A stretch of 64,000 bases of DNA from Szabonella alba (GCF_016765775.1 NZ_JAESVN010000004.1:186001-250000); one strand, 5' to 3'; positions 51,867-60,798 are shown, counted from the stretch's first letter. Notes: a model not told the origin generated them from the sequence alone. Program-made: numbers and translations.

Positions 51867-52253
51867 TCAGGAGGCGGCGAGGGCCGCCGATTTTTCCTCG
51901 ATCTCGGCGGCAAGCGCCTCGGTGCGGGCGGCGATCTCGGCAAGGTTTTCGGCCATCTGCGGCGGGATCACCGGCACCTCGACGCGCTGCGGCGCGGGCG
52001 CGGGCTGGGTTTCCAGTTCGGCCACCCTTGCCCGGAGCACCCGCAATTCATCCTCGACCGCCGCCGTGCGGTCGGCCAGCATCAGCCCCGCCATCAACAG
52101 CAGCCGCGCCTCGGGCAGGCGGCCCATCTGGGTGACCAGCGGCTGCGCCTCAGCATCCAGCATCGCCGCCGCCGTGCACAGGAAATGCTCCTCCCCTTCC
52201 TGACAGGCGACCGAGAAACTTTTGTTCCCGATGGTGATTTCCAGTTCAGCCAT
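51867..52253 (-). CDS. zapA: Cell division protein ZapA
   Basis: This 128-residue protein has the ZapA globular head with I-T-I-G-N-K-S-F-S-V-A-C at residues 6-17 and a long C-terminal coiled coil. ZapA bundles FtsZ filaments at midcell. Its start overlaps the stop of the upstream coiled-coil gene by eight bases, so the two are translated together. Confidence 0.9.
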   Translation of the reverse strand: MAELEITIGNKSFSVACQEGEEHFLCTAAAMLDAEAQPLVTQMGRLPEARLLLMAGLMLADRTAAVEDELRVLRARVAELETQPAPAPQRVEVPVIPPQMAENLAEIAARTEALAAEIEEKSAALAAS

Positions 52254-52956
52254 GGGCGCGGACCTCCTCGATCAGGGGTTCAAGTTCGGCAAGGATCTCA
52301 TCCAGTTCGGCCAGATCGACATGGCGCGTGGCACGCAGCGCCTCCAACTCGGCCAGCATGGCCTTGTTCACCAGATGCGGCTCGGCCACGCCTTCGGCCG
52401 CGGCCTCATGCAACACGCGCAGATGTTCGCGCAACTGGATCGTGGTCTTGCGCATGCGCTGCAATTCCAGCCCCTGCACATCCAGTTGCCGCGTCATCTT
52501 CTCGACCTTGGCAGTCAGGGCAGCGGGGGCTGTGGCCACCTCGGCATCGCGCGCCTTGCGCAACTTCGCATTCAGCTCGGTCGCGGCCGCCTTATCAGCG
52601 GCCAGCGCATCGCGCAGGCGCTGGATTTCGGCGTCCTTTTCCCGCAGGCTGCGTTCCAGCCGCGCGATCTCGGCCCCGTCGCTGCGGATGACCGGGGCGG
52701 GTGGCGGCGGTGGCGGCGGGGCGGCGGGCATCCCGGCGGGTTTGGCGGCAGCCTCCTGCGGCCCATCGGTCAGAACCGGCCCATCTGTCAGAACCGAAGG
52801 CCGCGCGGGTATCGGGCCTTCGCCATCATGGCTCGCAACCCGCTCGGCCAGCAGCGCCTCTGCCCGGGTTGAAAGCTGTTCAACCCCCGTGCCGATCCGG
52901 CCCAGTGCCGCGCTGATCCGGCGCTCCAGTTCTGCGATCGCGTCGTGATCCTGCAT
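52246..52956 (-). CDS. Coiled-coil protein coupled to zapA, hypothetical
   Basis: This 236-residue protein has an N-terminal helix (I-A-E-L-E-R-R-I-S-A-A-L-G-R-I), a Pro/Ala linker with a short poly-Pro run at about residues 80-95, and a long predicted coiled coil from about residue 100 to 190 (S-L-R-E-K-D-A-E-I-Q-R-L). It ends in an acidic E-L-D-E-I-L-A-E-L-E-P-L-I-E-E helix. The ATG at 52956 has AGAGGCG upstream. Coupling with zapA makes a Z-ring accessory role plausible. No named family was recognised. Confidence 0.75.
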   Translation of the reverse strand: MQDHDAIAELERRISAALGRIGTGVEQLSTRAEALLAERVASHDGEGPIPARPSVLTDGPVLTDGPQEAAAKPAGMPAAPPPPPPPAPVIRSDGAEIARLERSLREKDAEIQRLRDALAADKAAATELNAKLRKARDAEVATAPAALTAKVEKMTRQLDVQGLELQRMRKTTIQLREHLRVLHEAAAEGVAEPHLVNKAMLAELEALRATRHVDLAELDEILAELEPLIEEVRAHG

Positions 52957-53283
52957 CGCCTCTGCCTTTCCTGTTTCTTTGCGCCGCGTCCCTGTCGGGC
53001 CATGGCAGCGAGGCCCCGAATCGCACCCGGGTCCCGTTTCGTCAAGTTTAGCCCAAAGCAAAGCGGAATTGCGCCCCCCCTTTGCCATCAAGGCCTTGCC
53101 CGATACGCTTGATCTTGCCGACAGGACTGCTAATCACGCAGAACCGGCGCAAGACCGGGCCGCGACAGGATGTTGCGCGCCTTTTGCGCCGCGCGCATCA
53201 TGCCGGCCAGAATGCCGGTGCCGGTGCCGGCCCCAGCGGAAGATCCGCGCCCGTCAGTTGCCAGTGGGCCCCGCGCCCGTCAC
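52957..53283. other. Divergent promoter region between the zapA unit and tkt
   Basis: These 327 bases hold no gene I can support; a tkt frame extending to 53170 is not conserved. A TTGATC (53109-53114) and TAATCA (53131-53136) pair with 16-base spacing reads towards tkt. Confidence 0.5.
53109..53136 (+). promoter_or_regulatory. Putative tkt promoter
   Basis: TTGATC and TAATCA are separated by 16 bases, about 150 bases before the tkt ATG. No gap-type palindrome was found here. Confidence 0.3.
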
Positions 53284-55320
53284 ATGAAGGACATTGCCTT
53301 GGATATCGCGACCCTGCGCCAGCGCCACCCCGATCACTGGATGAAAGCCTGCGCCATCCGCACCCTGACGCTGGATGCGGTCGCGGCCGCCAATTCCGGT
53401 CATTCCGGCATGCCGATGGGCATGGCCGATGTGGCGACGGTGCTGTTCGAAAAACATCTGCGTTTCGATCCCTCCGCCCCGCGCTGGCCGGATCGTGACC
53501 GCTTCATCCTGTCGGCGGGCCATGGGTCGATGCTGATCTACAGCCTGCTCTATCTGACCGGGTATGAGGATATGACGCTGGAGCAGATCCGCAATTTCCG
53601 CCAATGGGGCGCGATCACGGCGGGCCATCCGGAATATGGCCATGTGACGGGTGTAGAAACCACCACCGGCCCGCTGGGTCAGGGCATCGCCAATGCCGTG
53701 GGCTTTGCCATGGCCGAGGAATCCCTGCGCGCGCATTGGGGCAAGAAACTGCAGGATCACCACACCTGGGTGATCGCGGGTGATGGCTGCCTGATGGAAG
53801 GCGTCAGCCAGGAGGCGCTTGGCCTTGCCGGCAAGCAGCAATTGTCGCGGCTGATCGTGCTGTGGGACAATAACGGCATCACCATCGACGGGAAGGTGTC
53901 GCTTTCCGACATCACCGACCAGAAGGCACGTTTCGCCGCCTCGGGCTGGGATGTGTTCGAATGTGACGGCCATGACCCCGAGGATATCGACCGCGCACTG
54001 AGCGCCGCCAAGGCCAGCCCCCGCCCCGCCTTTGTCGATTGCAAGACGCATATCGCGCTGGGGTCTTCGGCGCAGGACACATCCAAGGGCCATGGTGCGC
54101 TGACCGATGCCAAGCTGATTGCCGATACCAAGTCCGCCTATGGCTGGGATCATGCCGCCTTTGAAATCCCCGCCGCGATCAAGGCGCAGTGGGAGGCGAT
54201 GGGCGAACGCGGTCTTGCCGCGCGCAAGGACTGGGAGGCACGTCTGGCCGCGCTGTCCGAGGGCAAACGCGGCGAGTTTGAGCGGATCTTCCGCGCCGAA
54301 GCGCCCGCGAAACTGGCCTCGGCCATCCGCGCGGTCAAGAAACAGGCCGTGGCGGACATGCCGAAACTGGCCACCCGCGCAGCCTCGGAAAAGGTGCTGG
54401 CGGCGGTCAATCCGGTGATGCGCGAAACCATCGGCGGATCGGCGGACCTGACCGGGTCGAACAACACCAAGACGCCGGATCTGGGCGTGTTCACGCCCGA
54501 GGACCGCAAGGGCCGCTATGTCTATTACGGTATCCGCGAACATGGCATGGCGGCGGCGATGAACGGCATGGCCCTGCACGGCGGCATCCGGCCCTATGGC
54601 GGCACCTTCATGTGCTTCACCGATTACGCCCGCCCCTCGATGCGGCTGTCGGCCCTGATGGGCCTGCCGGTCACCTATGTCATGACCCATGACAGTATCG
54701 GGTTGGGCGAGGACGGACCGACCCACCAGCCGGTCGAACATCTGGCGATCAGCCGCGCCACGCCGAATATGCTGGTGATCCGCCCCGCCGATATGGTCGA
54801 AGTGGCCGAGGCATGGGAAATCGCGCTGTCCTCGCAAAAGACCCCCGCCGTGCTGGCGCTGAGCCGTCAGAACCTGCCTGCGGTGCGCAAGACCCACAGC
54901 AACCGCAACATGGTGTCGATGGGCGCCTATGTGCTGGAAGAGGCGGGCGCGAAACGTCAGGCAATCCTGATGGCAACCGGGTCCGAGGTCGAAATCGCCC
55001 TGAAGGCCCGCGACCTGCTGGAGGCCGAAGGCATCGGCACCCGCGTCGTCTCGATGCCCTGCTGGGAACTCTTTGAAGAACAGCCCGACGCATGGCGCCG
55101 CAAGGTTCTGCCGCCCGGCCCGGTGCGCGTGGCCGTCGAGGCGGGCGTGCGCATGGGCTGGGACCGCTGGCTGTGTGGTGAGGGCGGGCGGCGTGACAAG
55201 GCTGGATTCGTGGGCATGGAGGGCTTCGGCGCCTCGGCCCCGGCGGACCGGCTTTATCGTGAATTCGGCATCACCGCTGAGGCGGTCGCCGCCAAGGCCA
55301 AGGCGCTGCTGGGACTTTGA
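53284..55320 (+). CDS. tkt: Transketolase
   Basis: This 678-residue thiamine-diphosphate enzyme moves two-carbon units in the pentose phosphate and, where present, Calvin cycles. The N-terminal [14 protein letters not shown] and F-I-L-S-A-G-H-G-S motifs, the TPP loop G-D-G-C-L-M-E-G and the pyrimidine segment [12 protein letters not shown] are all present. The start M-K-D-I matches related transketolases; no strong ribosome site is seen. It lies 222 bases before the gap genes, separated by hairpin repeats. Confidence 0.95.
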   Translation: MKDIALDIATLRQRHPDHWMKACAIRTLTLDAVAAANSGHSGMPMGMADVATVLFEKHLRFDPSAPRWPDRDRFILSAGHGSMLIYSLLYLTGYEDMTLEQIRNFRQWGAITAGHPEYGHVTGVETTTGPLGQGIANAVGFAMAEESLRAHWGKKLQDHHTWVIAGDGCLMEGVSQEALGLAGKQQLSRLIVLWDNNGITIDGKVSLSDITDQKARFAASGWDVFECDGHDPEDIDRALSAAKASPRPAFVDCKTHIALGSSAQDTSKGHGALTDAKLIADTKSAYGWDHAAFEIPAAIKAQWEAMGERGLAARKDWEARLAALSEGKRGEFERIFRAEAPAKLASAIRAVKKQAVADMPKLATRAASEKVLAAVNPVMRETIGGSADLTGSNNTKTPDLGVFTPEDRKGRYVYYGIREHGMAAAMNGMALHGGIRPYGGTFMCFTDYARPSMRLSALMGLPVTYVMTHDSIGLGEDGPTHQPVEHLAISRATPNMLVIRPADMVEVAEAWEIALSSQKTPAVLALSRQNLPAVRKTHSNRNMVSMGAYVLEEAGAKRQAILMATGSEVEIALKARDLLEAEGIGTRVVSMPCWELFEEQPDAWRRKVLPPGPVRVAVEAGVRMGWDRWLCGEGGRRDKAGFVGMEGFGASAPADRLYREFGITAEAVAAKAKALLGL

Positions 55321-55327
55321 TCTTTAT

Positions 55328-55407
55328 CCGCAGGGGGGCTCTGCCCCCCTGCACCCGAACTCCCTCCCGCAGGGGGGCTCTGCCCCCCTGCACCCCCCGG
55401 GGTATTT
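55328..55407 (-). repeat. Dispersed palindromic element, copy 4, with duplicated hairpin
   Basis: Two identical 29-base hairpin units (55328-55356 and 55367-55395) with a 39-base period contain CAGGGGGGCTCTGCCCCCCTG. The element head appears in reverse orientation as CCCCCCGGGGTATTT at 55393-55407. It lies just after tkt and is likely to act as its terminator. Confidence 0.65.
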
Positions 55408-55425
55408 CCGCCAAGAGAAAGCCCA

Positions 55426-55439
55426 TGTTGGCGCTAACG
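55426..55439. promoter_or_regulatory. LacI-type operator site 1 upstream of the first gap gene
   Basis: TGTTGGC-GCTAACG matches the glgP/gap palindrome with two mismatched pairs. Its centre is 19 bases from the next site. Confidence 0.45.
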
Positions 55440-55444
55440 GCGAA

Positions 55445-55458
55445 AGTTTGCGCTAACA
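55445..55458. promoter_or_regulatory. LacI-type operator site 2 upstream of the first gap gene
   Basis: AGTTTGC-GCTAACA has a perfect right half-site. It lies upstream of a TTGATC/TAGTTA promoter-like pair (55485-55512). Confidence 0.5.
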
Positions 55459-55484
55459 TGATGAAATAACGTCGCTTTTCGACT

Positions 55485-55512
55485 TTGATCAGTCAGGCTT
55501 CGCGTGTAGTTA
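55485..55512 (+). promoter_or_regulatory. Putative promoter of the first gap gene
   Basis: TTGATC (55485-55490) and TAGTTA (55507-55512) with 16-base spacing lie 30 bases before the gene, immediately after the paired operator-like sites. Confidence 0.35.
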
Positions 55513-55542
55513 CCCCGCATCCTTGGACGCGGGAGACAGGCC

Positions 55543-56544
55543 ATGACCATCACCATCGGCATCAACGGATTCGGGCGGATCGGGCGCTGCACGCTGGCCC
55601 ATATCGCGGAATCGGCACGCAATGACGTGCAGGTTGTCGCGATCAATGCGACCGGGCCGATCGAGACCAATGCCCATCTGCTGAAATACGACTCCGTCCA
55701 TGGCCGCTTTCCGGGCACGGTGCGGGTCAGCGATGGGGCGCTGGATCTGGGGCGCGGGCCGATCCGGGTGATGTCGACCTACAACCCGGAAGACCTGGAC
55801 TGGGACGGGGTGGATGTCGTGCTGGAATGCACCGGCAATTTCAATGACCGCGACAAGGCGGCGGTGCATCTGGGCCGCGGCGCCAAGCGGGTTCTGGTCT
55901 CGGCCCCGGCGAAACGCGCCGACAAGACCGTGGTCTACGGCGTTAATCATCGCCAGCTGACGCCCGAACATCTGGTCGTCTCGAACGGATCCTGCACCAC
56001 GAACTGTCTTGCCCCGCTGGCCAAGGTTCTGAATGACGCGATCGGCATCGAAAGCGGCATCATGACGACGATCCATTCCTATACCGGCGACCAGCCCACG
56101 CTGGACCGCCGCCATGCCGATCTTTACCGTGCCCGTGCCGCTGCGATGGCGATGATCCCGACCTCGACCGGGGCGGCCAAGGCCCTGGGCGAGGTTCTGC
56201 CCGAACTGGCCGGAAAACTGGACGGAACCGCGATCCGCGTGCCCACGCCCAATGTCTCGGCGGTCGATCTGACCTTCATCGCCGCAAAATCGGTGACCGT
56301 GGCCGAGGTGAATGAGATCGTGCGCGAGGCAGCATCGGGCTATATGGGCATGGTTCTGGCCTATGATCCCGAACCCAAGGTCTCGATTGACTTCAACCAC
56401 ACGCCGCATTCCTCTATCTTTGCCCCGGACCAGACCAAGGTCGTGGGCCGCTCGGTTCGGGTGCTGGCATGGTATGACAATGAATGGGGCTTTTCTTGCC
56501 GCATGGCCGATGTGGCCGGGGCAATGGGGCGGCTTCTTCAGTAA
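55543..56544 (+). CDS. Glyceraldehyde-3-phosphate dehydrogenase, NADP-type (GapB-like)
   Basis: This 333-residue type I GAPDH has N-G-F-G-R-I-G-R at residues 8-15, catalytic Cys 151 in S-C-T-T-N-C and His 178. At the end of the second beta-strand it reads A-I-N-A-T-G, so Ala 36 replaces the Asp that holds the NAD ribose in the paralogue downstream. Residues 189-190 are both Arg, near where NADP phosphate would sit. By analogy with B. subtilis GapB, an NADP-preferring, biosynthetic role is likely. A LacI-type site pair lies upstream and a membrane microprotein gene follows eight bases later. Confidence 0.93.
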   Translation: MTITIGINGFGRIGRCTLAHIAESARNDVQVVAINATGPIETNAHLLKYDSVHGRFPGTVRVSDGALDLGRGPIRVMSTYNPEDLDWDGVDVVLECTGNFNDRDKAAVHLGRGAKRVLVSAPAKRADKTVVYGVNHRQLTPEHLVVSNGSCTTNCLAPLAKVLNDAIGIESGIMTTIHSYTGDQPTLDRRHADLYRARAAAMAMIPTSTGAAKALGEVLPELAGKLDGTAIRVPTPNVSAVDLTFIAAKSVTVAEVNEIVREAASGYMGMVLAYDPEPKVSIDFNHTPHSSIFAPDQTKVVGRSVRVLAWYDNEWGFSCRMADVAGAMGRLLQ

Positions 56545-56552
56545 GGAGCACG

Positions 56553-56696
56553 ATGACAGACCGGATCGCCCTGGGGCTTGGCCTTCTGATCGTTCTGGCG
56601 ATCGGTCTGGATATCACCGTGAATGACGGCGCCGCATTGCTGTTCCTGATGCGGAAATTCGCTGATTTGCTGGAATATCTGTCCTTCTGGCGCTGA
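56553..56696 (+). CDS. 47-residue membrane microprotein between the gap genes
   Basis: This small protein starts M-T-D-R-I-A-L-G-L-G-L-L-I-V-L-A-I-G, continues with an N-D-G-A-A-L-L-F-L hydrophobic segment and ends R-K-F-A-D-L-L-E-Y-L-S-F-W-R. One or two membrane segments are expected. A perfect AAGGAG site six bases before the ATG, overlapping the gap stop, shows it is translated and coupled with the first gap gene. Function unknown. Confidence 0.8.
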   Translation: MTDRIALGLGLLIVLAIGLDITVNDGAALLFLMRKFADLLEYLSFWR

Positions 56697-56712
56697 ACGG
56701 CGCATGCTGCGC

Positions 56713-56742
56713 TTGAACTTTTCGCGAATTTCGCGATGTTAG
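56713..56742 (+). promoter_or_regulatory. Putative promoter of the second gap gene
   Basis: TTGAAC (56713-56718) and TGTTAG (56737-56742) are separated by 18 bases. The -10 falls inside the palindrome at 56737-56750, fitting repression. Confidence 0.4.
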
Positions 56743-56750
56743 CGCTAGCA
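56737..56750. promoter_or_regulatory. LacI-type operator upstream of the second gap gene
   Basis: TGTTAGC-GCTAGCA has one mismatched pair and shares its left half exactly with the glgP site. Confidence 0.6.
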
Positions 56751-56783
56751 GCGGGGTCAACCGCCTGAGCAAGGGAGAGTTCC

Positions 56784-57785
56784 ATGACCGTCAAGGTTGC
56801 CATCAACGGATTTGGCCGCATCGGCCGCAACGTGCTGCGCGCGATCATCGAATCGGGGCGCACCGATATCGAGGTGGTCGCGATCAACGATCTGGGGCCG
56901 GTGGAGACGAACGCCCATCTGCTGCGTTTCGATTCTGTGCATGGCCGGTTTCCCGCCACGGTGACGACGACCGCAACCACCATTGATGTGGGTCGCGGCC
57001 CGATCGAGGTCAGCGCGATCCGCAATCCCGCCGACCTGCCCTGGGCGCATGTCGATATCGTGCTGGAATGCACCGGCATCTTCACCGACAAGGACAAGGC
57101 GAAGATCCATCTGGAAAACGGCGCAAGCCGGGTTCTGGTCTCGGCCCCTTCGGCCGGGGCGGACAAGACCATCGTCTACGGCGTGAACCATGACACGCTG
57201 ACCAAGGACGATCTGATCGTCTCCAACGCCTCCTGCACCACCAACTGCCTGTCGCCCGTCGCGCAGGTGCTGCATCAGGCGGTGGGCATTTCCAAAGGGT
57301 TCATGACCACGATCCACAGCTATACCGGCGACCAGCCGACGCTGGACACGATGCACAAGGATCTGTATCGCGCCCGCGCCGCCGCCTTGTCGATGATCCC
57401 GACCTCGACCGGGGCAGCCAAGGCCGTGGGGCTGGTGCTGCCGGACCTGAAGGGGCGGCTGGACGGGGTGGCGATCCGTGTGCCGACGCCCAATGTCTCC
57501 GTCGTCGATCTGGTCTTCGAGGCCGCGCGCCCGACCACGGTGGAAGAGATCAACGAGGCGGTGAAGGCGGCGGCGGCGGGCCGGTTGAAGGGCATTCTGG
57601 GCGTGACCGACCAGCCCAATGTCAGCAGCGATTTCAACCATGACCCGCGCTCCTCGATCTTCCATCTCGATCAGACCAAGGTGCTTGAGGGCAATATGGT
57701 CCGCATCCTCAGCTGGTATGACAATGAATGGGGGTTTTCGAACCGCATGGCCGATACCGCCGTGGCCATGGGCAAGCTGATCTGA
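56784..57785 (+). CDS. gap: Glyceraldehyde-3-phosphate dehydrogenase, NAD-type
   Basis: This 333-residue type I GAPDH shows the NAD-type pocket: A-I-N-D-L-G with Asp 36, catalytic Cys 151 in A-S-C-T-T-N-C and His 178. At 189-190 it has Thr-Met where the upstream paralogue has two Arg. This suggests the glycolytic, NAD-using enzyme, with the upstream copy as NADP-type. The two genes are 239 bases apart with an intervening microprotein gene and a separate operator, so they can be controlled individually. Confidence 0.95.
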   Translation: MTVKVAINGFGRIGRNVLRAIIESGRTDIEVVAINDLGPVETNAHLLRFDSVHGRFPATVTTTATTIDVGRGPIEVSAIRNPADLPWAHVDIVLECTGIFTDKDKAKIHLENGASRVLVSAPSAGADKTIVYGVNHDTLTKDDLIVSNASCTTNCLSPVAQVLHQAVGISKGFMTTIHSYTGDQPTLDTMHKDLYRARAAALSMIPTSTGAAKAVGLVLPDLKGRLDGVAIRVPTPNVSVVDLVFEAARPTTVEEINEAVKAAAAGRLKGILGVTDQPNVSSDFNHDPRSSIFHLDQTKVLEGNMVRILSWYDNEWGFSNRMADTAVAMGKLI

Positions 57786-57844
57786 GGCCAAGGTGATCTG
57801 AGAGCAGACCGGTCCGGGACTTCCCGCTGCCGGTTTTCCGGGCA

Positions 57845-57870
57845 AGAGGCCGTCCTGCGGGGCGGCCTCT
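57845..57870 (+). terminator. Stem-loop after the second gap gene
   Basis: AGAGGCCG and CGGCCTCT form a perfect 8-bp stem with a short inner stem, 60 bases after the stop. No T-tract follows. Confidence 0.4.
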
Positions 57871-57959
57871 GACATTGTGCAACACTCCGTGGCGGATTCG
57901 TCACAAAAGGTGATTCCGCCGCCCTTCCGGTTCGCGCGCTGCGCGATTAGTTTTACTCC

Positions 57960-60665
57960 ATGGATCTTGTCATCATCCTTTCGGTGCTTGCGGCATTTCT
58001 GGTGCTGATCGCGCTCAGCGAGCCCTTGGCGCTGCGGCTGCGTGTGCCGCAGACGGTGGCGCTGGCCGGGATCGGCATTGCCATTGGCGCCGGGGCCGCC
58101 TTCGTTTGGACCACGGATTACACCGATTTGTTCAACCCGTTGGCACTGGCAATCCTGAATTTGCCGATCCGGTCGAACGTCTTCCTTTATGTCTTCCTGC
58201 CGACGCTGATCTTTCAGGTCACGCTGTCGCTGGATCTGCGGCGGATGCTGGATGACTGGGTGCCGATCCTGACACTGGCAGTTCTGGCGGTGGGGGTGGC
58301 GACGGTGGTTGTCGGCTTCTCGCTTTATCCGCTGGGAACATTGCCCCTGACGGCCTGCCTGCTGATCGGGGCCATCGTATCGACAACCGATCCTTCGGCG
58401 GTCGTCTCGATCTTCCGTGCGACACCGGCGCCGCAGCGTCTGGCGCGGATCGTCGAAGGCGAAAGCCTGCTGAACGATGCCGCCGCCATCGCGCTGTTCG
58501 GTCTGTTTCTGGGTCTGGCCTCGATCGGCGTGGAAAATCCCAGCACCGCCGAGGCGCTGTGGAGTTTTCCGGGGCTTTTGATCGGCGGCGGCATCATCGG
58601 CTGGCTGGCCGGACTGGTTACGCTCTGGCTGGTCAAGCGGCTGGTCACCTTTCCACTGGGCCAGATCTCGGTCACGGTCGCCCTGCCCTATGCCGCCTAT
58701 ATCCTGTCGGAACAGGTCTTTGCGGTGTCGGGCGTGGTCGCGGTGGTCTCGGCCGGCCTGACGGTCAACCTGCTCGCCGCCGGTTTCGTTTCACCTCCCG
58801 CGATGGCCAAGCTGCGCGACACATGGGATCTGTTGGCCTATTGGGCGGGGGGGCTGATCTTCGTGCTGGCCGCGATCCTGATTCCGCGACTGATGGCCGA
58901 TGTCACGGTTCAGGATCTGGGGCTGATCCTTGTCACGGTGTTGGCCGCCTTCGTGGCGCGCGCGATCATCCTCTTCGGTCTTATGCCGCTGCTGTCGGCG
59001 GTGCGCGCCTCACCGCGGGTTGAGCCGCGTTACCGGGTCGCGATTCTCTGGGGGGGCCTGCGCGGTGCGGTCACGCTGGCGCTGGCGCTGGCGGTGACGG
59101 AAAGTTTCCGCATCCCGCCCGAGATCAAGCGCGAGGTCGGCATCATTGCGACCGGGTTCACGCTCTTCACCCTGATCGTGCAGGGGACGACGCTGCGCTG
59201 GGTCATTGCGAAACTGGGGCTGGACCGGCTTTCCGCGCTGGATGTCGCGCTGTCACGGCAGGTCGTCGCGGTGGCGCTGCAGACGGTGCGCGAACAGGTC
59301 GCGGAAACTGCCCGTGATTTCGGCCTGTCACGCGAAATCGTGCGAGATGAGGCCAAGCGCTTTGCCGCGCGGCTGGACGATGCGGTGGACAAGGCCGACC
59401 TTGAAAACGAAATTCCCGACCGCGACCGCATCACGCTGGGGCTGATGGCGCTGGCCGGGCGCGAGCGGGATCTGATCCTGGAGACCTTCCGCGATCAGGT
59501 GATCCCGCCGCGCCTTGCCGACCGGATGCTGACCAATGCCGACCGCCTGCTGGAAGCAACCCGCGCGGGCGGGAGAAGCGGCTATCGCACCAGCACGCGT
59601 CGTGCGCTCAGCGGCGGGCAGACGCTGCGCAGCGCAGAATGGCTGCATAACCGTCTGCGCCTGTCGCGCATGTTGACGCGGATCACCGCCGACCGGTTCG
59701 AACTGATCGTGACGACGGGGCTGATCCTGCCGCAACTGCATGAATTCATCAATCACCGCATCCTGCGCATCCATGGCCGTCGCGTGGCTGATCTGCTGCA
59801 TGAGCTGGTGAACCGGCGGCAGGAGGAAACCCAGAAGGAACTGGACGGCCTGCGCCTGCAATATCCCGGCTATGCCGAGGATATGGAACGCCGCCTGATC
59901 CGCCGCACCGCGCTGCAGCTGGAAGAACGCGAATATGACCAGTTGACCGAGGACGGGCTGATCGGGCCGGAACTGCGCTCGGCGCTGGCAGGTCAGATCG
60001 GCATCCGCCGCGAACGCCTGTCCGAACGCCCCCGGCTGGACCTGCGGCTGCAAAAGGCCGCCCTTGTGCGGCTTTTTCCGCTGTTCGCGGATATGGAGGA
60101 ACGCCCGCAACGCGATCTGGCCCGTCGCCTGCGCACCGTCTATGCCGCGCCCGGCGATGTGCTGATGCGGCGCGATGACCGCGCGCGGCGGGTCTGGTTC
60201 ATCGCCTCGGGCGCGGTCGAGGTCGTGACCGCGACCAACAAGCAGCGCCTTGGCCGGGGTGAGATGTTCGGTCAGCTGGCGATGCTGGCGCGCACAAGGC
60301 GGCGCGCACAGGTCACCGCAATCACCCATTGCACGCTGCTGGCGCTGGAGGAGGCGCGCTTTCTGGATCTGATGCAGCGCAATGCGGCGGTGCATGAGGC
60401 GGTGCTGGAAAGCGCAGCCCGGCGCGGCGTCAAGCTTGACCTGCCCGGAATGCTGCAGGCGACGCAACGGCTGGCCAACCCCGCTGCCCCTGCGGCCACC
60501 GCCACGGCATCTGAACCCGCATCTGACCCGGCATCTGACACGGATGCCGCTGACAACTCCGGGGTTCCGGCAGAGCCGAAGGCAGACCCCGAGGCCGAAC
60601 CCGTCACCCCCGGCGAACCCCGCAAGGAGGGCAGTCCGGGCAGCCCCCCCGCCTCTGCCGCCTGA
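57960..60665 (+). CDS. Na+/H+ antiporter of the CPA1 type with cyclic-nucleotide-binding-like domain
   Basis: This 901-residue protein has a transporter domain of about 12 membrane segments to residue 410, with S-T-T-D-P-S-A-V-V-S, E-G-E-S-L-L-N-D-A and G-L-R-G-A-V-T-L-A-L typical of NhaP. A helical cytoplasmic part (about 420-690) and a cNMP-binding-type domain (about 695-800, with A-P-G-D-V-L and G-E-M-F-G-Q-L-A-M-L) follow. A polar Ala/Pro/Glu/Asp tail ends it. The binding-type domain suggests control of ion exchange by a cyclic nucleotide or similar ligand. Confidence 0.9.
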   Translation: MDLVIILSVLAAFLVLIALSEPLALRLRVPQTVALAGIGIAIGAGAAFVWTTDYTDLFNPLALAILNLPIRSNVFLYVFLPTLIFQVTLSLDLRRMLDDWVPILTLAVLAVGVATVVVGFSLYPLGTLPLTACLLIGAIVSTTDPSAVVSIFRATPAPQRLARIVEGESLLNDAAAIALFGLFLGLASIGVENPSTAEALWSFPGLLIGGGIIGWLAGLVTLWLVKRLVTFPLGQISVTVALPYAAYILSEQVFAVSGVVAVVSAGLTVNLLAAGFVSPPAMAKLRDTWDLLAYWAGGLIFVLAAILIPRLMADVTVQDLGLILVTVLAAFVARAIILFGLMPLLSAVRASPRVEPRYRVAILWGGLRGAVTLALALAVTESFRIPPEIKREVGIIATGFTLFTLIVQGTTLRWVIAKLGLDRLSALDVALSRQVVAVALQTVREQVAETARDFGLSREIVRDEAKRFAARLDDAVDKADLENEIPDRDRITLGLMALAGRERDLILETFRDQVIPPRLADRMLTNADRLLEATRAGGRSGYRTSTRRALSGGQTLRSAEWLHNRLRLSRMLTRITADRFELIVTTGLILPQLHEFINHRILRIHGRRVADLLHELVNRRQEETQKELDGLRLQYPGYAEDMERRLIRRTALQLEEREYDQLTEDGLIGPELRSALAGQIGIRRERLSERPRLDLRLQKAALVRLFPLFADMEERPQRDLARRLRTVYAAPGDVLMRRDDRARRVWFIASGAVEVVTATNKQRLGRGEMFGQLAMLARTRRRAQVTAITHCTLLALEEARFLDLMQRNAAVHEAVLESAARRGVKLDLPGMLQATQRLANPAAPAATATASEPASDPASDTDAADNSGVPAEPKADPEAEPVTPGEPRKEGSPGSPPASAA

Positions 60666-60798
60666 TCACGGCGCAGCCATGCAGCCCGTGCAAGGCAGCG
60701 CGGCAGGGCTGCGTATTGTGCCCGGCCCCGCCTGCACTCATATCTGTCGCGTGATCCCGGGCATCCGGCCCGGACACCGATGTATGTGAGGAAAAAGC

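Noticed and set aside
53254-54897. A 547-codon open frame opposite tkt
   Set aside because: Antisense shadow; the composition is that of reversed codons and the plus strand is a clear transketolase.
53284-55320. Calvin-cycle location for tkt and gap
   Set aside because: No rubisco, phosphoribulokinase or cbbR gene is in the window, so a carbon-fixation role is not supported here.
55328-55395. CRISPR-like array
   Set aside because: Only two units, each itself a hairpin, with a ten-base spacer.
57891-57920. Riboswitch or RNA element before the antiporter gene
   Set aside because: A two-tier imperfect hairpin (GGCGGA/TCCGCC and TCAC/GTGA) is visible, but it matches no known class and is too small to claim.
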